Origin: Lysobacteraceae bacterium
Lineage (GTDB): Bacteria > Pseudomonadota > Gammaproteobacteria > Nevskiales > Nevskiaceae
Direction of reading: 5' to 3'
Assembly (NCBI GenBank): GCA_013823855.1
Contig: PNMW01000086.1
Coordinates: 1-64,000 of the forward strand
Length of the DNA: 64,000 nucleotides
The translations under genes were made by a program, and so were the position numbers. Below the pieces are notes generated by a model, which saw only the letters and a list, made by a program, of their open reading frames with translations, was not told where the DNA came from and did no database searches. Position 1 is the stretch's first letter. Every line of letters starts with the position of its first letter. Positions 56,081 through 64,000 of this stretch are shown piece after piece.

Positions 56081-56965
56081 TTATTCGGATTCGGATTCGG
56101 CGTCGCCGGCCAGCTTCAGCGCCAGTTGATACAGCGGCTTCTTCGCCGCACCGGTGATCTCGGCGGCCAGCCGCGCGGCGCGCGAGGCCGGCAGTTCGGC
56201 GAGCAGCAGCCGCAGCACGCGTTCGGCCTCGCGGTCGTCGGCCCGTTCCGGCGCGCCCTCGATCACCAGCACGAACTCGCCACGGCCGCGGTTGGGATCG
56301 TCGCGCTGCCAGTCGCGCAGTGCGCCGGCCGGCAGGGTGATGCTCTGCTCGAAACGCTTGGTCAGCTCGCGGGCGATGCAGACCCGGCGTTCCGGTCCGA
56401 GCACGGCGACCAGATCGTCGAGGCTGTCCTCGATCCGGTGCGTCGATTCGTACCAGATCGCGGTGCGCGGCTCGTCCTTCAGCGCCTCGAACGCGGCCCG
56501 GCGGGCCGCCGACCTGGCCGGCAGGAAGCCGGCGAACATGAAGCGGTCGGTGGCCAGCCCGGAGATCGACAGCGCCGCGATCGCCGCGCAGGGCCCGGGC
56601 ACGGCGTACACCGGACGACCGGCCAGCCGGGCGGCGCGGACCAGTGCATAGCCGGGGTCGGAAATCAGCGGCGTGCCGGCATCCGACACCAGCGCCAGCG
56701 TCGCGCCGCCGGCCAGTTCGGCGATCAGGCCGTCGGCGACCTTCGACTCGTTGTGATCGTGCAGCGCCACCAGCCCGCCCGGCGGCGTGCGGATGCCGAA
56801 GTGCGCCAGCAGGCCGGAGGTGTTGCGGGTGTCCTCGGCGGCGATCCGCTGCACGCCCGACAGCACCGCCTGGGCCCGTGGCGAAAGATCGCCGAGATTG
56901 CCGATCGGGGTCGCCACCACGTACAGCGCGCCGGCTTCGAGGCCGGCTTCGACAGGGAGGGTCAC
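56081..56965 (-). CDS. rsmI: 16S rRNA (cytidine(1402)-2'-O)-methyltransferase RsmI
   Basis: A 294-residue tetrapyrrole-methylase-fold enzyme. LYVVATPIGNLGDLSPRA is the diagnostic N-terminus, and AEDTRNTSGLLAHFGI, LVSDAGTPLISDPGYALV and FMFAGFLPARSAAR follow. It methylates C1402 of 16S rRNA with SAM. The GTG at 56965 gives the family start; an upstream extension to 57067 overlaps the divergent lpoA gene and is unlikely. Its divergence from lpoA matches the E. coli yraL-yraM arrangement. Confidence 0.94.
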   Translation of the reverse strand: MTLPVEAGLEAGALYVVATPIGNLGDLSPRAQAVLSGVQRIAAEDTRNTSGLLAHFGIRTPPGGLVALHDHNESKVADGLIAELAGGATLALVSDAGTPLISDPGYALVRAARLAGRPVYAVPGPCAAIAALSISGLATDRFMFAGFLPARSAARRAAFEALKDEPRTAIWYESTHRIEDSLDDLVAVLGPERRVCIARELTKRFEQSITLPAGALRDWQRDDPNRGRGEFVLVIEGAPERADDREAERVLRLLLAELPASRAARLAAEITGAAKKPLYQLALKLAGDAESESE

Positions 56966-57018
56966 GGACGGAAAAGCGCGAGGGTCAACGGCGGAAAGGC
57001 CATGCCATACTTTACTTG

Positions 57019-59040
57019 ATGACTCCGAACACCCCTGCCCGCGCCGCCTCCCGCATGCGCCATCCATCGACCTGCAAGGCTGCCGTCGCGCTGTCGTCCG
57101 TCCTTTTCCTGATCGCCTGCTCGTCGACCGGCACGCCGATCGTCAGCCGCTACCCGGGCGGCAGCGGCGCCGGCAGTCCGGCACCGGCCACCGCGGCGCC
57201 GAGCGGCAACGCCCTGGTCGACCAGGCCGAAGCCCTGCTCGCCCGTGGCGACGCCGCCGCCGCATCACGGGTGTTCATGGCGGCAGCGGCGGCCGCACCG
57301 CCGTCCAGTCCGCAGGCCAACGACTTCCGCCTGCGCGCCGCAGCGGCGGCGCTGGCCGCCGACGATCCGGTCCGCGCCGACCTGCTGCTGGACCAGATTC
57401 CCGCGCCGCCGGGCAATCAGGCCGGCGATGCCCAGCAGCAGGGCCGTTACCGGCTGCTGCGCGCCCAGACCGCGCTGGCCCGCAATGATCCGCAGCGCGC
57501 GCTGCGCCTGCTGCCGCAGGGCGATCCCGGCGGCGATCCGCAAACCGCCGAGCAGGTGCTGCTGGTCCGTGCCCAGGCGCTGGCGCGCAGCAACGATCCG
57601 GTGGCGGCGGTCGCCTCGCTGGTCAATCGCGAGCGCTACCTGAGCGGCATCGTGTCGCTGAACCAGAACCGCGATCTGCTGTGGAACCTGCTGCAGGGCG
57701 CCACGCTCGATACCGCGACGATCAATCGCGCCCTCGCCGCAACGCCGATCACCCGCGGCTGGGTGGAACTGGCGGGCCTCGCACGCCGCCAGGCGTCGCC
57801 CGGCGATTTCGACGGCTGGCGCAAGCGCTATCCGCGCCATCCGGGTGAGGAACGGCTGGCCGCCTTGTTCGTGCAGCCGGCCACCGCGGGTGGTCATGGC
57901 GATGCCGGATGGGTCCCCGGCGCTGACAGCAGCACGCTGCCGATGGCCGGGCAATTCGACCCGATGCAGGCTGCAGCACCGGCAGCCGGCGCCGGCAGCG
58001 TCGCGCTGCTGCTGCCGCAGACCGGCGCGCTGGCCAGCCTCGCCGACGCGCTGCGCGCCGGCTACGAACATGCGGCCCGCGCCGCCGGCGAGCCGGCGCC
58101 CCGTCTCTACGACACCGGCAGCTACGCCCAGGCGGTCGCCGACGGCGCCGGCGTGGTCGTCGGCCCGCTGCTGAAGGAGGCGCTGACCACGGTCGCGGCG
58201 TCGCCATCGGTGCCGGTTCCGGTGCTCGGCCTGAACTACCTCGACGGCACGCGCAGCGTGCCGGCCGGCCTGTTCCAGTTCGGTCTGGCGCCGGAAGACG
58301 AGGCCCGCGCCGCCGCCGAGGATGCCTACGCCCGCGGCCTGACCCGGGCGCTGACCATGGTGCCGGCCACCGACCAGGGCAATCGCGTGCAGGCCGCGTT
58401 CGCTGCCCGCTTCCGCGAACTGGGCGGCACGGTCGTCGATTCCGGCCGCTACTCCGGCGAGCCGCAGGCCTGGTCCGATCCGGTCAAGCGGCTGCTGCGC
58501 TATGTCGCGATCAACGACAAGAAGGCCGCCGCCGAAGCCCGTGCCAAGGCCGGTCCGGACATCGATCCGCAGCGCCGCAACGATTTCGACTTCGTGTTCA
58601 TCAACGGCCGCGCCTCGCAGGCCCGGGTGCTGTGGCCGCTGTTCCGCTACTACCACGCCGATCGCACGCCGGTGTACGCGACGGCGGCGGTCAACGAGTC
58701 GGCCGGCGATGGCGATCTGGCCGGCATCCGCTTCTGCGACGCGCCCTGGCTGATCGATGCCGGCGGCCCGCTGCAGGCGCTGAACGCCGAAGCCCTGAAC
58801 GGCCGCAGCCGCGAAGCCGCCCGCTTCTTCGCGTTCGGCGCCGACGCCCAGGTGCTGGCCAGCCGGATGGCGCACAACGCGCTGCACGCGGGCGATCTGG
58901 TGAACGGCGCCACCGGCGCGCTCGGCGTCGAGACCGGCGGCGCGATCCGCCGCAGACTGGTCTGCGCACGGATGACCAATGGCGGCGATCCGGTGCTGAT
59001 GCCGCCGCCCGATGCCAGCGTGCCGATCGCCGCGCCGTGA
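57019..59040 (+). CDS. lpoA: Penicillin-binding protein activator LpoA
   Basis: A 673-residue outer-membrane lipoprotein. The lipobox LIAC places the lipidated cysteine at residue 34 from this start (or 22 from an internal ATG at 57055). An N-terminal TPR-like helical region (residues 45-300) precedes a periplasmic-binding-protein-like LppC domain (VALLLPQTGALASLADALRA, then FDFVFINGRASQARVLWPLF). In E. coli LpoA activates PBP1A. The stop codon overlaps the yraN GTG. Confidence 0.93.
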   Translation: MTPNTPARAASRMRHPSTCKAAVALSSVLFLIACSSTGTPIVSRYPGGSGAGSPAPATAAPSGNALVDQAEALLARGDAAAASRVFMAAAAAAPPSSPQANDFRLRAAAAALAADDPVRADLLLDQIPAPPGNQAGDAQQQGRYRLLRAQTALARNDPQRALRLLPQGDPGGDPQTAEQVLLVRAQALARSNDPVAAVASLVNRERYLSGIVSLNQNRDLLWNLLQGATLDTATINRALAATPITRGWVELAGLARRQASPGDFDGWRKRYPRHPGEERLAALFVQPATAGGHGDAGWVPGADSSTLPMAGQFDPMQAAAPAAGAGSVALLLPQTGALASLADALRAGYEHAARAAGEPAPRLYDTGSYAQAVADGAGVVVGPLLKEALTTVAASPSVPVPVLGLNYLDGTRSVPAGLFQFGLAPEDEARAAAEDAYARGLTRALTMVPATDQGNRVQAAFAARFRELGGTVVDSGRYSGEPQAWSDPVKRLLRYVAINDKKAAAEARAKAGPDIDPQRRNDFDFVFINGRASQARVLWPLFRYYHADRTPVYATAAVNESAGDGDLAGIRFCDAPWLIDAGGPLQALNAEALNGRSREAARFFAFGADAQVLASRMAHNALHAGDLVNGATGALGVETGGAIRRRLVCARMTNGGDPVLMPPPDASVPIAAP

Positions 59041-59384
59041 GCTGGCTGCGCGGCGTCGATGCGGAAACGCGGGCGCTGCGTCATCTCGAAGGGCGCGGCC
59101 TGACGCTGCTGGTGCGCAACTGGCGCTGCAAGGGCGGCGAGCTGGATCTGGTCATGCGTGATGGCGAGGCACTCGCGGTGGTCGAGGTGCGCGCCCGCGC
59201 GCGCAGCGACTACGGCAGCGCGCTGGAATCGGTCGATGCCCGCAAGCGCGGCCGGCTGATCCACGCCACCCAGCTGTTCCTGGCCGCCCATCCCGAACAC
59301 GGGCAGCGCGAGGTGCGCTTCGACGTGGTCACCGTCGATGGCAGCGCGCTGCGCTGGCTGAAGGCGGCATTCGATGGCGGCTGA
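59037..59384 (+). CDS. yraN: YraN family protein (UPF0102, restriction-endonuclease fold)
   Basis: A 115-residue protein with the nuclease-like core GGELDLVMRDGEALAVVEVR, containing the E-x-D and E-V-R residues of the fold, and RARSDYGSALESVDARKRGR. Function is not established. The GTG at 59037 overlaps the lpoA stop codon (GTGA), as in yraM-yraN clusters. The ATG of the next gene lies inside its last codons. Confidence 0.92.
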   Translation: MSWLRGVDAETRALRHLEGRGLTLLVRNWRCKGGELDLVMRDGEALAVVEVRARARSDYGSALESVDARKRGRLIHATQLFLAAHPEHGQREVRFDVVTVDGSALRWLKAAFDGG

Positions 59385-60771
59385 ACTCGCCCCGGCCGTG
59401 CTGCGCCGGCTGCACGATGCGCTGCCGTACGAACGCCTGCTGCTCGATCCGGCGGAACGGCTCGCCTACGGCTACGACAACAGCCGCCGGGTGGCGATGC
59501 CGGACGCGGTGGCGCTCGCCGAATCGGTCGACGAGGTGCAGGCGCTGATCGATCTCTGCCGCGACCACGGCCTGCCGCTGGTCGCCCGTGGCCGTGGCAC
59601 CAACACCACCGGCGCCACGGTGCCGATCGAGGGCGGCGTGGTGCTGTCGCTGGAGCGGATGAACCGGGTGCTGCGGGTGTCGCCGGGCGACCGCCTGCTC
59701 GAATGCGAGGCCGGCGCGCTCAATGGCGACGTGCAGCGCGAAGCGGCGAAGCACGGCCTGTTCTGGGCGCCGGACCCGACCAGCGCGGTGTACTCGACGG
59801 TCGGCGGCAATCTCGCCTGCGGCGCCGGCGGGCCGCACGCGGTGAAGTACGGCACGGCACGCGACAACGTGCTCGGCCTGCGCGCGATCGCCGGCAATGG
59901 CACCCCGATTCGCAGCGGCTGCTACACCACCAAGGGCGTCGTCGGCTACGACCTGACGCGGCTGTTGATCGGCTCCGAAGGCACCTTGGCGGTGATCACC
60001 CGGGCGGCACTGAAGCTGCTGCCGAAGCCGGAGACCACGCGCACCCTGCGCGCCGCCTATCGCGATGTCGAAGCCGCCGCCGCCGCCGTGGCGCGGCTGA
60101 TGGCGCAGCCGGAAACGCCGAGCAGCCTGGAGTTCCTCGACGGCGACGCCGTGCAGCTGGCGCAGGCCCATCGTGACTGCGGCCTGCCGGCCGATTGCGG
60201 CGCGCTGCTGCTGATCGAATGCGATGGCAGCCAGGCCGGTATCGCGGCGGTGGTCGCGGCGATCAGCGCGGCCGCTGCCGGCGACGGCCTGATCGACCTG
60301 CGCGCCGCCCGCTCGGAAGCCGAGGCCGACGACCTGTGGGCGGCTCGCAAGGCGCTGTCGCCGGCCTTGCGCAAGCTGGCGCCGAAGAAGGTCAACGAGG
60401 ATGTCGCGGTGCCGGTGACCCGCCTGCCGGAGTTGATCCGTGGCGTCGGCGTGCTGTCGAAGCGGCACGGCATCCGCATCGTCTGTTTCGGCCATGCCGG
60501 CAATGGCAACATCCACGTCAACCTGCTGGCCAATCCGGATGATCCGGCTCAGATGACGGCGATCGAAGCCTGCCTGCACGCGGTGTTCCGGCTGGTGCTG
60601 AGCCTCGAAGGCACGCTGTCCGGCGAGCACGGTGTCGGCATCGACAAGCGCGCCTTCGTGGCCTGGGAAATCGACGCGCCGACGCTGTCGGTGATGCACG
60701 CGGTCAAGCGCAGCTTCGATCCGGCCGGCATCCTCAATCCGGGCAAGGCGCTGCCGGCCGCGCCGAACTGA
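59374..60771 (+). CDS. FAD-linked oxidase, GlcD/D-lactate dehydrogenase-like
   Basis: A 465-residue VAO/PCMH flavoprotein. The FAD pyrophosphate loop is LPLVARGRGTNTTGATVPIE (residues 65-90), with DPTSAVYSTVGGNLACGAGG following. The C-terminal metal and substrate region is VCFGHAGNGNIHVNLLA and LSGEHGVGIDKR. It oxidises a D-2-hydroxyacid such as glycolate, D-lactate or D-2-hydroxyglutarate; which is not clear because GlcE/GlcF partners are absent. It overlaps yraN by 11 bases. Confidence 0.92.
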   Translation: MAAELAPAVLRRLHDALPYERLLLDPAERLAYGYDNSRRVAMPDAVALAESVDEVQALIDLCRDHGLPLVARGRGTNTTGATVPIEGGVVLSLERMNRVLRVSPGDRLLECEAGALNGDVQREAAKHGLFWAPDPTSAVYSTVGGNLACGAGGPHAVKYGTARDNVLGLRAIAGNGTPIRSGCYTTKGVVGYDLTRLLIGSEGTLAVITRAALKLLPKPETTRTLRAAYRDVEAAAAAVARLMAQPETPSSLEFLDGDAVQLAQAHRDCGLPADCGALLLIECDGSQAGIAAVVAAISAAAAGDGLIDLRAARSEAEADDLWAARKALSPALRKLAPKKVNEDVAVPVTRLPELIRGVGVLSKRHGIRIVCFGHAGNGNIHVNLLANPDDPAQMTAIEACLHAVFRLVLSLEGTLSGEHGVGIDKRAFVAWEIDAPTLSVMHAVKRSFDPAGILNPGKALPAAPN

Positions 60772-60782
60772 CGAGACAGACG

Positions 60783-61316
60783 ATGGCAGCAAGCCTCAGG
60801 GATCTGATGAATGCGCCGATGCGCGCCGGCCGGCTCGACTGGATCGGCCTGCGCCCGGCCCGGCGCGAAACGCTGCTTGCGGTCGAAAGCGCGCAGGTCG
60901 AGATCGGCGGCGGCCTGGCCGGCGATCACTACAGCGGCCCGGCGGATGCCAAGCGGATGGTGTCGATGATCCAGGCCGAGCATCTGGCGGCGGTCGCCGG
61001 CATCCTCGGGCTGCATGCCGTGACGCCGTTCATGACCCGCCGCAACCTGGTGATCTCCGGCCTGAACCTGCTGGCGCTGAAGGGCCGGACGTTCACCATC
61101 GGCGACGCGCTGTTCGCGTTCACCGGCCCCTGCGCGCCGTGCTCGCGGATGGACGAGAACCTGGGCCCGGGCGGCTTCCAGGCGATGCGCGGCCACGGCG
61201 GCATCATCACCCGGGTGCTGAAACCGGGCACCATCCGGGTCGGCGACGCCGTCGTGGTGCTCGACCTGCCGCAGCAGCAGTCCCTGTCACTGCTGACCTA
61301 CCCGGACGAGGAATGA
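60783..61316 (+). CDS. MOSC domain-containing protein
   Basis: A 177-residue MOSC-domain protein. WIGLRPARRETLLAVESAQV starts the beta-strand region, and GLAGDHYSGPADAKRMVSMI, TRRNLVISGLNLLALKG and TGPCAPCSRMDENLG are domain signatures, with Cys in CAPC likely the functional residue. MOSC domains handle sulfur carried by molybdenum cofactor. It sits in a short-spaced + strand run with the neighbouring genes. Confidence 0.9.
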   Translation: MAASLRDLMNAPMRAGRLDWIGLRPARRETLLAVESAQVEIGGGLAGDHYSGPADAKRMVSMIQAEHLAAVAGILGLHAVTPFMTRRNLVISGLNLLALKGRTFTIGDALFAFTGPCAPCSRMDENLGPGGFQAMRGHGGIITRVLKPGTIRVGDAVVVLDLPQQQSLSLLTYPDEE

Positions 61317-61319
61317 CCG

Positions 61320-61727
61320 ATGGCCTATGTCGATGGATACGTGTTGCCGGTACCGGTGGCGAGACTCGCCGAATACCGCAAGCTGGCCCGCAAGGCCGGC
61401 AAGATCTGGCTGGAGTGCGGCGCGCTGGCCTACACCGAATGCGTCGCCGACGACGTCAAGCCCGGCAAGCTGACCTCGTTCCCGCAGAGCGTGAAGCTGA
61501 AGGCCGACGAGACGGTGATCTTCGCGTGGATCGTCTACCCGTCCCGCAAGGTCCGCGACACGGTCAACGCCAAGGTGATGAGCGACCCGAGGCTGGCCAG
61601 CCTCGCCGATCCGAAGAACCATCCGTTCGACGGCAAGCGGATGTTCTGGGGCGGCTTCAAGCCGATCGTCGAACTGCGCGCCGAACCCGAGCCGCCCACC
61701 GCCCCAAGCGCCCCGCATGAGCGCTGA
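61320..61727 (+). CDS. DUF1428 domain-containing protein
   Basis: A 135-residue ferredoxin-like protein: MAYVDGYVLPVPVARLAEYR at the start, WLECGALAYTECVADDVKPG, and KRMFWGGFKPIVEL at the end are DUF1428 hallmarks. Function unknown. Its ATG follows the MOSC stop codon by three bases, and its end overlaps the asparaginase start by 11 bases, so the three genes form an operon. Confidence 0.92.
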   Translation: MAYVDGYVLPVPVARLAEYRKLARKAGKIWLECGALAYTECVADDVKPGKLTSFPQSVKLKADETVIFAWIVYPSRKVRDTVNAKVMSDPRLASLADPKNHPFDGKRMFWGGFKPIVELRAEPEPPTAPSAPHER

Positions 61728-62685
61728 CCGGGCCGATCCCGCGCGGATCCGCTTCGCGCTGCACGGCGGCGCCGGCGAGCTGCCCGACGACGCCGGCCCG
61801 CAGGACGCCCAGCGAACTGCACTGCACGACATCGCCAGCGCCGCGGTGGCGCTGCTGCAGGCCGGCGGCAGCGCGCTCGATGCCGTCACCCTGGCGGTCG
61901 AGCGGCTGGAACAGTGCCCGCTGTTCAACGCCGGCGTCGGCGCGGTGCTGAACCGCGACGGCCTGCCCGAGCTGGACGCGGCGATTGCCCGTGGCGAGGA
62001 CCGCGGCACCGGCGCGGTGGCCGGTGTTTCACGCGTCGCCAGTCCGATCCGGCTGGCCCGCGCCGTGATGGAGCGCAGCCCGCATGTGCTGTTCAGCGCC
62101 GACGGCGCCGAGGCGCTGGCCCGGGAACTCGGCCTGCCGATGGTCGATCCGCAGGCGTTCGTCATTCCGCTGCGGCTGGAACAGCTGGCGGCGGCGAAGC
62201 GCAGCGGCAGCATCGCGCTCGACCATGTCGACGACGACGCATCAGCAGCCGACGCCGCCTTCGGCACCGTCGGCGCCGTCGCCCGCGACCGCCGCGGCCA
62301 TCTGGCCGCAGCGACTTCGACCGGCGGCCTGACCAACAAGCTGCCGGGCCGGATCGGCGATACCGCGGTGTTCGGCGCTGGCACCTTCGCCGACGACAGC
62401 AGCTGCGCGGTGTCGTGCACCGGCACCGGCGAAGCGTTCATCCGCGCCGCCTTCGGGCAGGCGGTGCACGGCCGGATGATCTGGGGAGGCCAGTCGCTGG
62501 CCGACGCCTGCCGCGACTCGCTCGCCGAGGTACGGCGGCTCGGCGGCGTCGGCGGCTGCATCGCCATCGACCGGGACGGCACGATCTGCCTGCCATTCAA
62601 TTCGGGGGTGCTGTTCCGGGCCTGGGCCGCTGCCGACGCCGTGATCCAGCTCGCAATCCGTCGCGAGACGCCCGCTGAAGTCTGA
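61717..62685 (+). CDS. iaaA: Isoaspartyl peptidase/L-asparaginase (Ntn hydrolase)
   Basis: A 322-residue Ntn-hydrolase precursor. FALHGGAGELPDD is the N-terminal motif; CPLFNAGVGAVLNRDGLPEL the substrate region; autocleavage should release the nucleophile T184 in FGTVGAVARDRRG. TSTGGLTNKLPGRIGDTAVF follows. It hydrolyses isoaspartyl dipeptides and asparagine in damaged-protein or cyanophycin turnover. The end is not followed by a visible terminator. Confidence 0.94.
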   Translation: MSADRADPARIRFALHGGAGELPDDAGPQDAQRTALHDIASAAVALLQAGGSALDAVTLAVERLEQCPLFNAGVGAVLNRDGLPELDAAIARGEDRGTGAVAGVSRVASPIRLARAVMERSPHVLFSADGAEALARELGLPMVDPQAFVIPLRLEQLAAAKRSGSIALDHVDDDASAADAAFGTVGAVARDRRGHLAAATSTGGLTNKLPGRIGDTAVFGAGTFADDSSCAVSCTGTGEAFIRAAFGQAVHGRMIWGGQSLADACRDSLAEVRRLGGVGGCIAIDRDGTICLPFNSGVLFRAWAAADAVIQLAIRRETPAEV

Positions 62686-62838
62686 TTCCAGCCCTTGCCG
62701 TGGCCCGGTTCATGCACCGATGCTCACTGCTCGTGGACGACGACACGGCAGTAGCGAGCGGTCTCGCGCTTCCCGCGACGTCGCCATAACCCCATCGCTT
62801 CATCAGCCATCCGGCAGGCCATTGCCAAGGAGCAGGAC

Positions 62839-63141
62839 ATGCACTCATCGATCAAAACCCTCTTCATCGCCGTCGGCTCGCTGGTCATCGCCGCCGGCTG
62901 CGCGGGCAAGAACGCCGAACCGGTCACGGTCCTCGACACGGATACCGGTCAGGAAGTGGTGATGACCAGCAAGCAGGCAGCGGATGCCGATGCGCGCGTC
63001 TGCACCAAGGAGAACGTCGTCGGCACCCGCTTCCCGGTGACCCAGTGCACGACCCAGGCCGAACGCGATGCGCGTCGGCGCCAGGCACAGGAGGATCACG
63101 ATTCCCGGCAGCGCAGGACGTCGATCCGCCCCAATTCCTGA
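62839..63141 (+). CDS. Small hypothetical lipoprotein
   Basis: A 100-residue protein with a lipoprotein signal (MHSSIKTLFIAVGSLVIAAG, lipidated C21). The mature part holds a cysteine pair CTKENVVGTRFPVTQCTT, a pattern seen in many small proteobacterial secreted proteins, then an Arg/Gln-rich tail (ERDARRRQAQEDHDSRQRR). Function unknown. An AAGGAG ribosome binding site precedes the ATG. It is convergent with the cyclase gene. Confidence 0.82.
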   Translation: MHSSIKTLFIAVGSLVIAAGCAGKNAEPVTVLDTDTGQEVVMTSKQAADADARVCTKENVVGTRFPVTQCTTQAERDARRRQAQEDHDSRQRRTSIRPNS

Positions 63142-63144
63142 GGC

Positions 63145-64000
63145 TCAGCCGGCCGGCAGCAGATACAGGCTGACGGGCTCGGCGAAGCCCTTGATCGCCA
63201 GCGGCACGCGGCTTTCCAGCCGGCTGTCGACCGCCAGTTCGGCGGTTCGCGCGGCAATCAGGATTTCCTGGTCGAGCGCCTGCTCGCAGAGCCGTGAGGC
63301 CAGGTTCACCGCCGGTCCGACCGCGGTGTATTCCAGCCGCGTGGCGCTGCCGATGATGCCGACGGTGACGAAGCCGCTGGCCACCCCGACACCGATGCCG
63401 AGCCGGTGCCCGTCGTGGCTCCAGCGGCGGGTCACCTCGCTGGCGGCGTCACGGACACCGTGGGCGATGCGCACCCCGATCGCGGCGTGGTCGGCGATCG
63501 GCAGCGGCGCACCGACCAGGATCAGGATGCCGTCGCCGGCGTAGTCCTTGATGGTGCCGCCGAACTCGGCAACCACGCGGCCAACGGCATCGTAGTAGTC
63601 GCGCAGCACCTCGATGACCCGCGAGCTGGGATGCGCCTCGGCGTAGGCGGTGAAGCCGCGCAGGTCGCAGACCACGACGGTGATCTCGAGAAAATTCTGC
63701 TCCATCGCCTGCTTCATGCCTCGCCGCCGGACCAGTTCGGCGACCTGCGACGACAGGAAGCGCGACATGAACTGGCCGCGCTGACCCTGCAGCACGTGGT
63801 ACTGGGTGGCGCCGATCAGCAGGATCATTTCGCCGATCAGCACGGTGACCGCCGCGACCGATTCCGGCAGCACGAAGCTGGTCATGAAGAACGGCATCGA
63901 CACCGCCACGCCAACCACCCGTACCCGCTCCGGGCGATCCGGCTGCCGGCGCAGCAGCAGCAGGATCGAGATCAGGCCGGTCAGCCCCGAGAACAGGATC
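63145..64000 (-). CDS. Class III adenylate/guanylate cyclase with membrane N-terminus (5' end outside window)
   Basis: The C-terminal part of a class III nucleotide cyclase; the frame is still open at the right edge, and the upstream sequence is hydrophobic (ILFSGLTGLISILLLL, then FVLPESVAAVTVLIGEMILL), so it is a membrane-anchored enzyme. The catalytic domain contains ITVVVCDLRGFTAYAEAHPS with the first metal Asp, DYAGDGILILVGAP with the second, and AVGPAVNLASRLCEQA. It makes cAMP or cGMP; specificity cannot be assigned here. Confidence 0.9.
   Translation of the reverse strand, partial: ILFSGLTGLISILLLLRRQPDRPERVRVVGVAVSMPFFMTSFVLPESVAAVTVLIGEMILLIGATQYHVLQGQRGQFMSRFLSSQVAELVRRRGMKQAMEQNFLEITVVVCDLRGFTAYAEAHPSSRVIEVLRDYYDAVGRVVAEFGGTIKDYAGDGILILVGAPLPIADHAAIGVRIAHGVRDAASEVTRRWSHDGHRLGIGVGVASGFVTVGIIGSATRLEYTAVGPAVNLASRLCEQALDQEILIAARTAELAVDSRLESRVPLAIKGFAEPVSLYLLPAG

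Noticed and set aside
1-64000. tRNA, rRNA, insertion sequences or prophage genes
   Set aside because: None seen: no transposase or integrase motifs, and no cloverleaf-like sequence that I could recognise by eye.

Overview
This 64 kb window comes from a high-GC Gram-negative chromosome. The rsmI-lpoA-yraN order (as in the E. coli yraL-yraM-yraN region), an MsbA-type exporter, a Gram-negative porin, LpoA and an RND efflux system point to a gammaproteobacterium. A deep-branching Nevskiales/Xanthomonadales-like lineage is my inference; no rRNA or tRNA gene is visible to confirm it.

Layout. 1-15 kb: the 5' part of msbA, a HIT protein followed by three 77-bp tandem repeats, a secreted DUF6624 protein, a thioesterase/alcohol dehydrogenase pair, an Rrf2 regulator with a palindrome over its own start codon, trxC, an SDR/AraC divergent pair, an AAC(6')-like acetyltransferase with a short C-terminus, two OsmC/Ohr proteins, a decayed peroxidase-related gene and a second MDR dehydrogenase.

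13.7-24.4 kb: an extended Nit1C (nitrilase/cyanide-assimilation type) locus. The core is nitB-nitC(nitrilase)-nitD(radical SAM)-nitE(GNAT)-nitF(PurM/AIR synthase-like)-nitG-nitH(flavoprotein). Upstream lie a MocR regulator, a second NitG paralogue and a porin. The porin has a perfect sigma-54 promoter. nitB and the second nitG carry near-identical sigma-54-like promoters, each preceded by the same direct repeat TGATCGCA-N3-TGATCGCA at almost the same distance. I regard this shared control region as the most interesting observation in the window.

24.4-28.5 kb: a MEST-like alpha/beta hydrolase, a class II aldolase, a class V aminotransferase and a DUF2461 protein.

28.7-44.6 kb: a complete type I-C CRISPR-Cas system (cas3-cas5c-cas8c-cas7-cas4-cas1-cas2) with a HicB/HicA-type toxin-antitoxin pair embedded between cas7 and cas4, followed by a leader and an array that I count as 106 repeats and 105 spacers.

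44.9-55.9 kb: a DUF5666 lipoprotein, a CzcCBA-like heavy-metal RND operon ending in a DUF3240 protein, a divergent two-component system, and an MFS transporter. 56-64 kb: rsmI, lpoA, yraN, a GlcD-type flavoprotein, a MOSC protein, a DUF1428 protein, an isoaspartyl peptidase/asparaginase, a small lipoprotein and the C-terminal part of a class III nucleotide cyclase.

Four copies of an intergenic hairpin-type repeat rich in (G)CAAAGG/CGAAG tracts are scattered through the window, one of them inside the Nit1C operon.
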